Assembly: GCF_000026945.1 (NCBI RefSeq)
Contig: NC_012860.1
Coordinates: 1,860,001 to 1,924,000 of the forward strand
Direction of reading: 5' to 3'
Origin: Candida dubliniensis CD36
Lineage: Eukaryota > Ascomycota > Pichiomycetes > Serinales > Debaryomycetaceae
DNA length: 64,000 nucleotides
Part shown: positions 21,243 to 31,796 of the stretch, piece by piece
How the letters are laid out: each line of letters starts with the position of its first letter
Position numbering within the stretch: position 1 is the stretch's first letter
The notes under the pieces: model-generated
Told to the model about the DNA's origin: nothing
What the model saw: the letters and a program-made list of their open reading frames with translations, nothing else
Database searches by the model: none
Translations under genes and position numbers: made by a program

Positions 21243-22600
21243 TTTCAAATAGTTGTTTATTTTCAAGTACATAGTAGTAATTTTGTTCAAAAAAATGAAA
21301 GAGTACTAATCTTTTTTTTTTTTTTTCTTGTCACCTAAAAGGGAATCAATCGATCAATCAATCAATTGTAGGGTATTATCAGGAACTCTTGGATATAACT
21401 TTCCATTAAAGTATCTTAAGTGATACCTTCGTATATTCGAAGCAAAATGAAAAACGTGTACCTTTATCAGGTTCTAACTCGACATTGTTTCATAGTTATT
21501 AAGTTTTGTGACGTGAAAATGTCTCTTGAACTATTTGCTTTGAAATAAGTCGGCAGAAACAAAAAAAAAAAACGACTGATTATAAAAAGATGAGATGAGA
21601 AATGGAAAAAAAAGGGGGCGGATTGCAAGGCGGATATGGCCCAAAAAATAGAAAAATGTCGACAGAATTTCTCAATGCGACATAGTTTGCACAAAAAGAG
21701 TGAGAAAGAGAAAGATGGGGGGAGGAGGGCGAGAAATATTGATTCTTTTCGTATTAATTAAAAAAAGGGGGGCAGGGAGGAGGAAGGAAGGAGTTGATTT
21801 CAAAGATACAGTTTTTCTTACTGGAATTTTGATTCACATTGTTCTGAACATTTAATCATTAATTGATTTTTGTAACCAAGATATTCTTTCAATGGGAGCA
21901 TATAGATTCTTTGAATTGGCCGTAGTACAAAACATTTTTACAATACAGATAATTTCAATTTGTACTCGTGTCTTTTATTTTCTTTCTATTCTTTTCCCGA
22001 AAAAAAAATATAGTGGTTGCTGTTTGGAAAAGAAAAAAGGCATTGTAACTTACGCCTAAAATAGAACATGAGGACTGAGGAGATGAGTTGAGCATTTGCC
22101 TTTTTTAACACTTTCCCTGTTCATTTGTACATGAATATTTACCACAACCAGACTTAGCATGATAGATCTTTGCTATGCATACCAAAAACCAACCACCATT
22201 TAAATTGGTATATTTCGATCTCAGAAATCAAGTAAGCTCATTGATGTTGGAATAACTACTATTAAACCAAAATACACAAAAACCCGGTCGTGTACACGAT
22301 AACTTTTCAGTGTAAGAAATTTTTTTTTTTTTTTTTTTTTTTTGCTTCTCTTCTCTTCCCTTCGCTTCTCTCTTTGGCTATCATTTTGGCAATGATTGCC
22401 CTCTGTTTGTCCTCTATAAAAAAATTTTTTTTTATGTCTGATTCCCTTTTGCCTCATAATGAACAACTCAAAAAAGAATATAAATTTCTCATCAAAGACC
22501 TTTCCAATTGAAAAATTTTTTTTTTTTCCTTCTTCTTCTTCCTTTTTTTTTTTTCTTCCTTTCTTTCTTTCCTACAAGTATACATTTTATATAATCAATC
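21243..22600. other. Intergenic region SDS24-TEF
   Basis: Contains the SDS24 3' region, a purine-rich G tract (21690-21795), a T23 run (22320-22343) and the pyrimidine-rich TEF leader. A TCGTATA heptamer at 21429-21435 sits just 3' of SDS24. No gene is seen. Confidence 0.6.
22479..22484 (+). promoter_or_regulatory. TATA box of the EF-1alpha gene
   Basis: TATAAA lies 117-122 bases upstream of the ATG. It is followed by a CT-rich leader, the usual arrangement for very strongly transcribed yeast genes. Confidence 0.55.
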
Positions 22601-23977
22601 ATGGGTAAAGAAAAAACTCACGTTAACGTTGTTGTTATTGGTCACGTCGATTCCGGTAAATCTACTACCACCGGTCACTTAATTTACAAGTGTGGTGGTA
22701 TCGATAAAAGAACCATTGAAAAATTCGAAAAAGAAGCTGCTGAATTGGGTAAAGGTTCTTTCAAATACGCCTGGGTCTTGGATAAATTGAAGGCTGAAAG
22801 AGAAAGAGGTATCACCATTGATATCGCTTTGTGGAAATTCGAAACTCCAAAATACCACGTTACCGTCATTGATGCTCCAGGTCACAGAGATTTCATCAAG
22901 AACATGATCACTGGTACTTCTCAAGCTGATTGTGCTATTTTGATTATTGCTGGTGGTACTGGTGAATTCGAAGCCGGTATTTCTAAGGATGGTCAAACCA
23001 GAGAACACGCTTTGTTGGCTTACACTTTGGGTGTCAAACAATTGATTGTTGCTGTCAACAAGATGGACTCTGTCAAATGGGACAAAAACAGATTCGAAGA
23101 AATCATCAAGGAAACCTCTAACTTCGTCAAGAAGGTTGGTTACAACCCAAAGACTGTTCCATTCGTTCCAATCTCTGGTTGGAATGGTGACAACATGATT
23201 GAAGCTTCCACCAACTGTCCATGGTACAAGGGTTGGGAAAAGGAAACCAAATCCGGTAAGGTTACTGGTAAGACCTTGTTAGAAGCTATTGATGCTATTG
23301 AACCACCAACCAGACCAACCGACAAACCATTGAGATTGCCATTGCAAGATGTTTACAAGATCGGTGGTATTGGTACTGTGCCAGTCGGTAGAGTTGAAAC
23401 TGGTGTCATTAAAGCCGGTATGGTTGTCACTTTTGCCCCAGCTGGTGTTACCACTGAAGTCAAATCCGTTGAAATGCATCACGAACAATTGGCTGAAGGT
23501 GTTCCAGGTGACAATGTTGGTTTCAACGTTAAGAATGTTTCTGTCAAAGAAATTAGAAGAGGTAACGTTTGTGGTGACTCCAAGAACGATCCACCAAAGG
23601 GTTGTGACTCTTTCAATGCCCAAGTCATTGTCTTGAACCATCCAGGTCAAATCTCTGCTGGTTATTCTCCAGTCTTGGATTGTCACACTGCCCACATTGC
23701 TTGTAAATTCGACACTTTGGTTGAAAAGATTGACAGAAGAACTGGTAAGAAATTGGAAGAAAATCCAAAATTCGTCAAATCCGGTGACGCTGCTATCGTC
23801 AAGATGGTCCCAACCAAACCAATGTGTGTTGAAGCTTTCACTGACTACCCACCATTAGGTAGATTCGCTGTCAGAGATATGAGACAAACCGTTGCTGTTG
23901 GTGTCATCAAATCTGTTGAAAAATCCGACAAAGCTGGTAAAGTTACCAAGGCTGCCCAAAAAGCTGCTAAGAAATAA
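22601..23977 (+). CDS. TEF2: Translation elongation factor 1-alpha (eEF1A)
   Basis: GTPase that delivers aminoacyl-tRNA to the ribosome in the cytosol. The 458-residue protein has the GTP-binding motifs GHVDSGKS (P-loop), DAPGHRDF (G3) and NKMD (G4), followed by the two beta-barrel domains and a Lys-rich tail. Codon bias is extreme and I found no in-frame CTG codon. Candida carries two nearly identical copies (TEF1 and TEF2). I call TEF2 from the recalled neighbourhood with GCV2 and SAM4; the coding sequence alone cannot tell them apart. Confidence 0.93.
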   Translation: MGKEKTHVNVVVIGHVDSGKSTTTGHLIYKCGGIDKRTIEKFEKEAAELGKGSFKYAWVLDKLKAERERGITIDIALWKFETPKYHVTVIDAPGHRDFIKNMITGTSQADCAILIIAGGTGEFEAGISKDGQTREHALLAYTLGVKQLIVAVNKMDSVKWDKNRFEEIIKETSNFVKKVGYNPKTVPFVPISGWNGDNMIEASTNCPWYKGWEKETKSGKVTGKTLLEAIDAIEPPTRPTDKPLRLPLQDVYKIGGIGTVPVGRVETGVIKAGMVVTFAPAGVTTEVKSVEMHHEQLAEGVPGDNVGFNVKNVSVKEIRRGNVCGDSKNDPPKGCDSFNAQVIVLNHPGQISAGYSPVLDCHTAHIACKFDTLVEKIDRRTGKKLEENPKFVKSGDAAIVKMVPTKPMCVEAFTDYPPLGRFAVRDMRQTVAVGVIKSVEKSDKAGKVTKAAQKAAKK

Positions 23978-24031
23978 ACTAATTAAATACTTTTGTTTAA
24001 ATAGTTGTGTTTATATTTTTTAAAATATATA

Positions 24032-24054
24032 ATATATATATATATATATATATA
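24032..24054. repeat. (AT)n microsatellite
   Basis: Twenty-three bases of alternating A and T just downstream of the EF-1alpha stop. The tract probably lies in or beside its 3' UTR. Confidence 0.85.
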
Positions 24055-24103
24055 AGAGAAATAATCGTATTAATAAAAACATGGTGTATGAACCGAGAAC
24101 ATC

Positions 24104-24120
24104 ACCACCATCTTGGTGGT
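24104..24120. other. Perfect short inverted repeat between convergent genes
   Basis: ACCACCA and TGGTGGT flank a three-base loop (TCT), giving a 7-bp hairpin. It lies between the 3' ends of the EF-1alpha gene and the WD40 gene, where it could affect 3' end formation on either strand. Confidence 0.4.
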
Positions 24121-24209
24121 TTTGTGCTTCTTATGTTTGTATATATTCATTACTGGCTAATTAATCTTACACATGTGTTGATGGTGCTATATCATATACA
24201 AACTTTAAA

Positions 24210-25889
24210 TCAAATCAGAACAGCTTGGAAACCTTTCCCACTAACAACACCCATCCAATCCCCTTGGTTCTGTCTCCAACAAACGTTGTTGACTTCCAAG
24301 TCTTCTGAATATGCCAATACGGGTGTGTCAATGATCCTTCCAGAATGATTACTCCCATTGGTGCTTCCATTCGTTGCATTGGACAAATTATTGATATCCC
24401 AAACCAATGCTTGACAATCATCACCTCCACTGAGTAAATAGTTTGATGTCGGGTGCCATTTTATCAGATTGATCAGAGAATTATTCATTCCGCCTAATGA
24501 ACCATCAATAATTACAACGGGTAATCCTGGCATTCTCATATCAATGACAATAATTTGATTTGAGTTGACACCAACCGCTGCTAGATGATGTTGATCAACA
24601 TTCGACGTGCTTAAAGTTAACAATGCCTTTGAATCAAAGGTTGCCGACAAGGCTGGGTTTGTTGCCGATATGGATGCTGATGCTGTTGCCGATGGGGATG
24701 CAGACGGGGACGGCTCGTATATAATGGTTGAATGCTCTAATGATCGTAAATCAAATACTCTCATTGATCCATCATTCCCCACTGATGCAAATACGTTAGT
24801 TGATTTATGTAAAAACTTGACATCAAAAACCTCCGAATCATGAGCAATCAATTGCGTCTTGACCGTTGCCGTATCGAGCATTTCTTCATTGAGCGCCGTT
24901 CTACCGGGCGATCGATGCAAGTCCCACACTGTGCATGTAGTATCCACACTTGAGGTTATTAGTACATTTGGATCAGCCTTATTCCAATCAAACGATGTCA
25001 CGGGGGGATATGTGTTTACATCGTCAATAGTTCGGGCACTACCAGATCCAGATGAATTGTTGCTGTTGGAAGAAGTGCTCGAGCAACTAACAGTATTATT
25101 AGCCAACACATGAGTCTGCTGCAACGAGTAAGAGTCATTGCCATTGTCAGCAACTTTATACAAGCGCAACACTTCACTGGATGTAGCTAATCTTTCAACA
25201 CCACTTGAACCATACTTTAACATCAGGGGATCCCATTGTAAATGAGTAATTGGGTAATCTAAAGTGACATCACAGACTTTTTGAAAATAAAACCCTTCAT
25301 CACGCGGCGCTATCTCCTCGTCTTCATAATATGCATTATTGTGATTTTTGTTATTATAACCGAATGAAGTATTTGTACCAGGACTAAGGGAATTCTCCAT
25401 ATTGAATTCATTTTCATAGTTACTTCCATGTATGATTTCTAGTTTATTGGCAAATGTTTCCTTGTATGAGCCCACTGCAATACAATCAATTTGTCCATTA
25501 TTTAAACAAGTCCAATCACACGCATAAAGGGGGAACTCACTAAAATAATATGAATTCCTTTCTAATGGTGTTGGAGGAATTGTCACAATGGGCGAGTTTG
25601 CTTGAGAAACTGGACTCAAGTTACGACCCATGCCTTGTTGGGACGATAGATTTAGGGGTGGAGGAATATGACCATGCTGTTGCTGTTGTTGCTGTTGCTG
25701 CTGTTGTGTGGTGAATTTATTTGGATTAATCATGGGTGAGGAAGAATACGAGTTGGATGAAGAAGATAATGAACTTGAAGCGGTGGTGCTACTATTAGAA
25801 TTAATAATTCCATGAAATGCTGGATTTGATTGGGTGGGTTGACCTGTTGTTGTTGAGCCTCGTCTAGATCTGTTATTATACCAATCCAT
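24210..25889 (-). CDS. WD40 repeat protein, DCAF7/WDR68 (YPL247C) family
   Basis: Homologue of the conserved WD40 scaffold DCAF7/WDR68/AN11, known in S. cerevisiae as the poorly characterised YPL247C. The 559-residue protein starts at the ATG at 25889 (MDWYNNRSRR); the open frame extends upstream only to TTG. Residues 1-110 are Ser/Asn/Gln-rich and include ten consecutive Gln. The family-typical YACDWTCLNNGQIDCIAVGSY follows, then repeats ending in SVDTTCTVWDLHRSPG, GNDGSMRVFDLRS and GGDDCQALVWDINN. Ser/Asn-rich and Ala/Ser-rich inserts sit between blades. In animals and plants the family bridges DYRK kinases and transcription factors; the role here is unknown. A CTG codon near the C-terminus reads as Ser. 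Confidence 0.85.
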   Translation of the reverse strand: MDWYNNRSRRGSTTTGQPTQSNPAFHGIINSNSSTTASSSLSSSSNSYSSSPMINPNKFTTQQQQQQQQQQHGHIPPPLNLSSQQGMGRNLSPVSQANSPIVTIPPTPLERNSYYFSEFPLYACDWTCLNNGQIDCIAVGSYKETFANKLEIIHGSNYENEFNMENSLSPGTNTSFGYNNKNHNNAYYEDEEIAPRDEGFYFQKVCDVTLDYPITHLQWDPLMLKYGSSGVERLATSSEVLRLYKVADNGNDSYSLQQTHVLANNTVSCSSTSSNSNNSSGSGSARTIDDVNTYPPVTSFDWNKADPNVLITSSVDTTCTVWDLHRSPGRTALNEEMLDTATVKTQLIAHDSEVFDVKFLHKSTNVFASVGNDGSMRVFDLRSLEHSTIIYEPSPSASPSATASASISATNPALSATFDSKALLTLSTSNVDQHHLAAVGVNSNQIIVIDMRMPGLPVVIIDGSLGGMNNSLINLIKWHPTSNYLLSGGDDCQALVWDINNLSNATNGSTNGSNHSGRIIDTPVLAYSEDLEVNNVCWRQNQGDWMGVVSGKGFQAVLI

Positions 25890-25992
25890 AGGTCTTTTAT
25901 TAATGACAATAATGGTATCGAAGATTAAATTTCTGTTTCTCAAAATGGAGTGGGTGAGGGAATCACAAATGTTGGTTTCAAAAAAAAAAAAA

Positions 25993-26032
25993 TCCAAAAA
26001 TCCAAAAATCTAAAAATCTGAAAATCTAAAAA
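25993..26032. repeat. 8-bp tandem repeat
   Basis: Five imperfect copies of TCYRAAAA lie between two poly(A) tracts, just upstream of the WD40 gene. Confidence 0.8.
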
Positions 26033-26122
26033 CCCAGAACGAAAAAAAAAAAAAAAAAAACAAAACTGAAATGGTGAAAATCAAAAGCTTCTTTTTCTTG
26101 ACAAACAAACAACGGGCGCAAA

Positions 26123-26141
26123 CAAACGAACGAACGAACGA
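26123..26141. repeat. CGAA tetranucleotide repeat
   Basis: Three CGAA units plus partial flanking units, in the same simple-sequence-rich promoter region. Confidence 0.7.
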
Positions 26142-26399
26142 GCAAAAAAAAGGAGCTTAAGCAGCAATTAAGTATAACAACAATTGACATAGCAATATGA
26201 TTATTGATTCTTTATTTGCCCACCTCTTTTCCTGTCCATAGAAGTCATGTACTTAGTATAAGGTTCACCCTTGTCCTCCATTGAACTTGGAGAAACAGAA
26301 GCAGACACGCCAAACAAATAACAAAAAAGAAACATCTATTCTCTTATAAAACTAACATATAAAATTGCAAAATTATTGACATATACAGAATTAAAACAC

Positions 26400-29399
26400 C
26401 TAATTTTCAGCAGCAACTTCTTCAACTGAAGGACATGTACAGATTAAATTCAAATCACCATAAGTATCGTTCAAACGACTAACAGTTGGCCAACACTTGT
26501 TTTTCTTTAAAAATGGCAATGGGTAAGCTGCTTGTTCTCTGGTGTAACCTCTCGCATCCCAATCTTCTGAGCTAACAATATCCTCCAACGAATGTGGGGC
26601 ATTTTTCAAGACTTGACCCAATGGTTCGTTATTTTTGTAAGCCTCAATTTCACTTCTGATTGAAATCAACGAATCAATAAATCTATCTAATTCACCTAAA
26701 TTTTCTGATTCAGTAGGCTCAATCATCAAAGTTCCTGCAACTGGGAAAGACATTGTTGGTGCATGGAATCCATAATCCTGCAATCTTTTAGCCACATCAA
26801 TAGCTTCAATGCCAATCTTTTGGAATTCACGTAAATCAAGAATAAACTCATGTGCACAATGTTTGGTGCCACTATCAGATGAGGCGTTACGGTCAACAAA
26901 CAATATCTTATAATGTGGTTCTAATTTGGTTAAAATATAATTGGCATTCAACATAGCAATAGCAGATACATATGGCAACGCTTGTGCTCCCAACATTTTA
27001 ATGTACGAATACGAAACAGGAATAACCGATGCACTACCATAAGGAGCTGAGTTGACGGCTTTAATAGATTCACTAGTGGAGTGTGGAGTATTGACAAAAT
27101 GATGCTTTGGCAAAAATGGTTTCAAGTGTTCTTTGACACAAACTGGTGCTTGACCTGGACCACCACCACCATGACTTAATGCAAATGTTTTGTGAATATT
27201 CAAATGACAAACATCGGCACCCAAATCACCCGGAGAAGTTAAACCGACTTGGGCATTCATGTTTGCACCGTCCAAGTAAACCAAACCGCCATTGGCATGA
27301 ACAATATCAATAGCTTTCTTAACGCCTGGCTCAAATAAACCGTACGTAGATGGGTAAGTAATCATTATTGAACACAACTGTTTGGCATATTTGGCTGCTT
27401 TTGCTTCTAAATCTTCTAAATCAATGGATCCATTAGATAAACATTTGACGGGAACAACTTTCAATCCACACATGGCGGCTGATGCTGGGTTGGTTCCATG
27501 AGCACTAACTGGAATCAAGCAAATGTTTCTTTGATCGTGCTCACCGCGAGATCTATGATATTCTCTAATTAAAGACAACCCAGTATATTCACCTTGAGCA
27601 CCAGAGTTTGGCATCGAAGTAGTACCATCGAAACCGGTAATATCATTCAAGTCTTTTTCAAATTCATCAATCAATTCTTTGTAGCCTTGAGCTTGGTCTA
27701 TTGGGGCAAATGGGTGAATTGAATTGAATCCAGGAATAGACAATGTCTGCATCTCCACTGTGGCGTTCAATTTCATAGTACAAGAACCCAATGGGATCAT
27801 GCTATCAGCTAATGACAAATCCATTCTTTGCAAAGAGTGCAAGTATCTCAACATGGCTGTTTCTGAATGATGGGAATTAAAAACTTCATGTGTCAAAATT
27901 TCATCGGATCTTAATAATTCTTGAGGAATAGTTGGCAATTCATCTGGAGAATAGTTCTCTTGGCCAGTGAAAACATTGACTAAATTGATCAAGTCTTGTT
28001 TTTGAACCGTTTCATCCAATTGCAATGATACCGTGGACTCGTCAACTCTAAACATGTTGATATCGTATTCATTCAAAGCTTTAGCTAAAATTTCATCTGA
28101 AGAAACACCATTCAACTTAACAGTCAAGGTATCGAACCATTTATTATTGACCAATTGATGCTTTTTTGAGATCTCGTTAGCTAATAATGTTGTAAAACCA
28201 TAAACTCTGTTGGCAATATTTTTCAATCCCTGAGGACCATGATAAACTGCATAGTTGGCAGAAATATTTGCCAATAAAGCTTGGGCAGTACAGATATTCG
28301 AAGTGGCCTTCTCTCTTTTGATATGTTGCTCTCTGGTTTGTAATGCCAAACGCAAAGCTGGGTTGCCCAATCTGTCCTTCGAGACACCCACTATTCTTCC
28401 AGGGATTTTTCTGGCATATTTAGACGATGTAGCGAAAAATGCAGCGTGTGGGCCACCATAACCGAATGGAACACCAAATCTTTGAGAAGTACCCAAGGCA
28501 ATATCAGCTCCAAATTCACTTGGTGGTTTAAGAATCGTCAAGGCCAATAGATCAGTAGCCATAGCAAAAAGGGCCTTGTTAGAATGCAAGATGTTACCGA
28601 TTTCAGTGAAATCAACTATTTCCCCATTGGTATCTGGATATTGAACCAATGCTCCACAAACGTTGTCGGCAATTGCAGATAACTCTTCAACCCCTTGTTT
28701 AGTGGCTAAAGGAATTTCAACAATTTCAACGCCGATGTTTTTGGCTCTGGATTTTATAACATCCACAGTTTGAGGATGAAGATTTGCATCAACCACATAG
28801 ATTTTTTTCTTGTCTTTTGAGTTGTGGTATGACAAAGTCATGGCTTCACCAGCAGCAGTACCTTCATCTAACAACGAGGCATTAGCCATTGCCATTCCTG
28901 TAAGTGAACAGATCATGGTTTGATAATTTAATAATGAATTTAATCTTCCTTGGGAAATTTCTGGTTGATATGGAGTATAGGAAGTATACCATTCAGGCGA
29001 TTCAAGGAGGTTTCTTTGGATGACAGGAGGTAAAAGTGTCCCCGCATAACCTTTACCAATAAAGGATTTCTTTATTTTGTTTTTATTAGCTAATTTATGC
29101 AAATGATCCAACATTTCTGATTCGGTGAAACCCTTTTCCGGTTGCACACTTAACTTTCTTTTGATCAACACATGTTCTGGAACAACATTTGACAAAAACT
29201 CATCCAAATCTTTATACCCCAATGAAGATAACATCTTTTGCACCTCTTTGGATGTTGGCCCTATATGTCTCCGAGCAAACACATCAAGATTATCAAACGA
29301 TACTTTTGGGTTGAGAACTTTAGCAAAATTTTCTGACGACGTGTTTGCCTTTGTTGCCAATGACCTCAAAACAGTCCTAATCGTTGACTTGGTAAACAT
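26400..29399 (-). CDS. GCV2: Glycine decarboxylase P subunit, mitochondrial
   Basis: P-protein of the mitochondrial glycine cleavage system. It uses pyridoxal phosphate to decarboxylate glycine and passes the aminomethyl group to the H-protein lipoamide. The 999-residue protein is full length for the eukaryotic single-chain P-protein. The first 30 residues ([18 protein letters not shown]) are basic and lack acidic residues, as expected for a matrix targeting signal. The N-terminal half begins with [17 protein letters not shown] and the C-terminal half holds the cofactor lysine in [32 protein letters not shown] and [12 protein letters not shown] are further family blocks. No breaks are visible. 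Confidence 0.97.
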   Translation of the reverse strand: MFTKSTIRTVLRSLATKANTSSENFAKVLNPKVSFDNLDVFARRHIGPTSKEVQKMLSSLGYKDLDEFLSNVVPEHVLIKRKLSVQPEKGFTESEMLDHLHKLANKNKIKKSFIGKGYAGTLLPPVIQRNLLESPEWYTSYTPYQPEISQGRLNSLLNYQTMICSLTGMAMANASLLDEGTAAGEAMTLSYHNSKDKKKIYVVDANLHPQTVDVIKSRAKNIGVEIVEIPLATKQGVEELSAIADNVCGALVQYPDTNGEIVDFTEIGNILHSNKALFAMATDLLALTILKPPSEFGADIALGTSQRFGVPFGYGGPHAAFFATSSKYARKIPGRIVGVSKDRLGNPALRLALQTREQHIKREKATSNICTAQALLANISANYAVYHGPQGLKNIANRVYGFTTLLANEISKKHQLVNNKWFDTLTVKLNGVSSDEILAKALNEYDINMFRVDESTVSLQLDETVQKQDLINLVNVFTGQENYSPDELPTIPQELLRSDEILTHEVFNSHHSETAMLRYLHSLQRMDLSLADSMIPLGSCTMKLNATVEMQTLSIPGFNSIHPFAPIDQAQGYKELIDEFEKDLNDITGFDGTTSMPNSGAQGEYTGLSLIREYHRSRGEHDQRNICLIPVSAHGTNPASAAMCGLKVVPVKCLSNGSIDLEDLEAKAAKYAKQLCSIMITYPSTYGLFEPGVKKAIDIVHANGGLVYLDGANMNAQVGLTSPGDLGADVCHLNIHKTFALSHGGGGPGQAPVCVKEHLKPFLPKHHFVNTPHSTSESIKAVNSAPYGSASVIPVSYSYIKMLGAQALPYVSAIAMLNANYILTKLEPHYKILFVDRNASSDSGTKHCAHEFILDLREFQKIGIEAIDVAKRLQDYGFHAPTMSFPVAGTLMIEPTESENLGELDRFIDSLISIRSEIEAYKNNEPLGQVLKNAPHSLEDIVSSEDWDARGYTREQAAYPLPFLKKNKCWPTVSRLNDTYGDLNLICTCPSVEEVAAEN

Positions 29400-30397
29400 A
29401 TTATCAACTCGTTAGAAGATTAGAAGCAGTTGAGAAATGAATGTGGTTGGTTCTATTAAATAGAAAAATAACTCAGAATCTCAAAAACAAAATTAAACAA
29501 ATAAAATAAATCAACTGGAAATATTGTCAAGATTATATATAACTCGTAGTAAAGAAGTCAATTTTCAACGTTCTCTATGAAAAATCTTAACCCGAGATGA
29601 GAACTCTAATAATAATAACAAAAGTATGGTTACATATCAGTGAAAAATATAGTGATATCGAAAAGTTAAAGCGGCATCAAACCTTGTATCAAATCGGAGT
29701 CACTATTACACAAAACTATTATCTTACACACGAAAAAAAAAAAAAAGGACCACACTTCCTTCTATCCATTCATAGGTTCCTGAAGATATGGCACTTGACC
29801 CTTGCTTGATCTGTTAGAAGTATATTTGACGGTATTACTTTCCTTACCTGCTTGACAAGATTCAACAGTACTTGTTAAATGGAGGAATTATTAATCCACC
29901 GCCTCCACAGAATCCTTGCCTTCCATAAAACTTGGCTTATTGTTCCCGGAGGACTTTGAAAAGAAGACAAAAAAAAAAAATAAACGAAGTCAAAAACTAC
30001 TTTTTTGCATAATGATGAGGCCTACAAGTATTTCCTGACCTCGGTCTAGTTTTACACCAAACGCAATTTTTATGACTCTGACAGTTATCAGGAAGACATC
30101 TAAATGGTCCCCCAATAATAATAAATATACTTTACATCGAAAACAGCTACAATATGGATCTTGCATATGATCTTAACCTTGAATAACAGTAAAGCAAAAC
30201 AAAATAAAAAGAAAGAAAAATTGTTAAAAACAAGAGTCTCTACTGTTTATTTAATCACCAAATAAACACAATGTTTATCACTGGTACTCCCACAGAGAGA
30301 GCTAACCACTATTTTCAACACATCATTTACTAGTCCGTAAGAACTACATATATTTACACTCTATAATTAATTAAACTAGACAGCTTTGTTGAAATAT
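29400..30397. other. Intergenic region GCV2-SAM4
   Basis: About 1 kb carrying the GCV2 promoter and the SAM4 3' side. It is AT-rich with short poly(A) runs. I see no gene; the 70-codon frame near 29597 contains a poly(A) tract and has no family resemblance. Confidence 0.6.
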
Positions 30398-31333
30398 CTA
30401 TTGCTTGATCAATTGTGCCACTTGCTGGATTTCCGCTGGAGTAGTGCTGCAGCAACCTCCAATAGCTTTAACATTTGGGAGATTCAACCACTTTGCGATG
30501 CTGTTTGCCCAAGCTGATTCTTGCAACATTTTGGAAACAAATTTGTGCACAGTAGTGTCATACACAAATCCCAAGTTGGGGTAGATAAAAATAGGGAAAT
30601 TGGTCAAATAAGTTGATATTTGGTCAACATTCTCATAACTGGTACAGTTGATACCAACAGCAACAAATCTTGGGTCATTGATTTCAGCAAACAATTGAGC
30701 TACCTCAGTCAAAGATGTTCCGTCACTCAAAGCAGATCCCGTTTGAGGGTTAATTGAAATAAAAAATTCCTTGGAAGTGTACTTTTTTGTTAGCCCAATT
30801 ATAACCTTCAACTCTTGAAAGCTTGGAATAGTTTCAATGCATATAATGTCAACATCGGAATTGTTGTAGAATTCAAACAACGGGGTGTGGTATTCAATCA
30901 ACTCTTGGTCACTAACACCTTGATAATCACCATTATATTCTGATCCGTTGGCAAGCAATGTAGCATAAGGGCCGATAGACCCAGCAATAATAACGTCATC
31001 TCTACCAGATTTCTTCACTGCACTTTTAGCAACGTCCAAAGCCAGGTTCCAAAGGGTGACGGCTTGATCCATGTCATAGCCAATGTATTTATGCAATGAC
31101 GCATATGATGTTTGGTATGTTGAAGTAATAATCATATCGGCGCCAGCATTGATATAATCCAAATGGACCTGTTCCACCAACTCCGGGTTCTTGATCAAAA
31201 CTTGACCAGACCAAAGTGGGCTGCTGCTAGGGAGATAGGTCGAAGTTGTTGGTAATAATCTTTCCAACTCAGTACCTAAGGCACCGTCAATGACTAATTT
31301 TTTTTTCTCTAAAAGATCCTTAACACGTCCCAT
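30398..31333 (-). CDS. SAM4: Homocysteine S-methyltransferase
   Basis: Zinc enzyme that transfers a methyl group from S-adenosylmethionine or S-methylmethionine to homocysteine, making methionine and keeping the AdoMet pool in balance. The 311-residue protein shows the barrel start LVIDGALGTELE, the zinc-ligand cysteines in GINCTS and the C-terminal GGCCST pair (Cys294 and Cys295). Yeast has two such enzymes, Sam4 and Mht1; the choice of SAM4 follows common Candida usage and is not proven by sequence. The ATG at 31333 gives MGRVKDLLEKK directly before the conserved block. Confidence 0.9.
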   Translation of the reverse strand: MGRVKDLLEKKKLVIDGALGTELERLLPTTSTYLPSSSPLWSGQVLIKNPELVEQVHLDYINAGADMIITSTYQTSYASLHKYIGYDMDQAVTLWNLALDVAKSAVKKSGRDDVIIAGSIGPYATLLANGSEYNGDYQGVSDQELIEYHTPLFEFYNNSDVDIICIETIPSFQELKVIIGLTKKYTSKEFFISINPQTGSALSDGTSLTEVAQLFAEINDPRFVAVGINCTSYENVDQISTYLTNFPIFIYPNLGFVYDTTVHKFVSKMLQESAWANSIAKWLNLPNVKAIGGCCSTTPAEIQQVAQLIKQ

Positions 31334-31796
31334 TACTGTTGAAGCAAAATAATCAGTTGAATGATTTACTATACAAGAACAAGGAATAAGTTCTTAATAT
31401 TGAAAATTTTTTTTTTCAACAATGATGGAATGTATGTATTAGTCATAGCAGACCTTATGTGGCTAGTGCTTCGATTAAGAATGGTCCTGTATATAATGTA
31501 ATCCAGAAATTTCAAGAGAATTGTTCTCTGTTTGCCGTGTGTTGTTGTTGTAGGGTTGGTAAGTGAGAGTAATGAAGAGTTCTGCATTTTTTCGCCTTGG
31601 TTCACGCAATTTCTTTCCTAGTTTTCTTTTTTTTTTTACTTTTTTTTTCGCTGTTGCTTTTTTATAGTAGGAGGACTTTGAAAAATTGACCATTATTCTG
31701 CGATAATACATCGAATTCCAACACTGTTTAGAATCATTGGATATCTTTTCTCATACAAACAAATAAACATACAAGCAGTGAGGCAATACAGAAAGT
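31334..31796. other. Divergent promoter SAM4/STO1
   Basis: This 463-base region separates two divergent starts and must contain both promoters. It has T-rich and A-rich tracts near 31400-31415 and 31625-31665. No obvious Cbf1-type CACGTG box is present. Confidence 0.6.

Larger units (their letters stand above)
25890..26399. other. Intergenic region: WD40 gene promoter / GCV2 3' region
   Basis: About 0.5 kb rich in simple repeats: poly(A), the 8-bp tandem at 25993-26032, another poly(A) at 26042-26060 and CGAA repeats at 26127-26140. No gene is seen. Confidence 0.6.

Noticed and set aside
22241..22275. TGTTGGAATA sequence resembling the start of a Candida LTR
   Set aside because: No matching CCAACA end, no target-site duplication and no retroelement remnants nearby.
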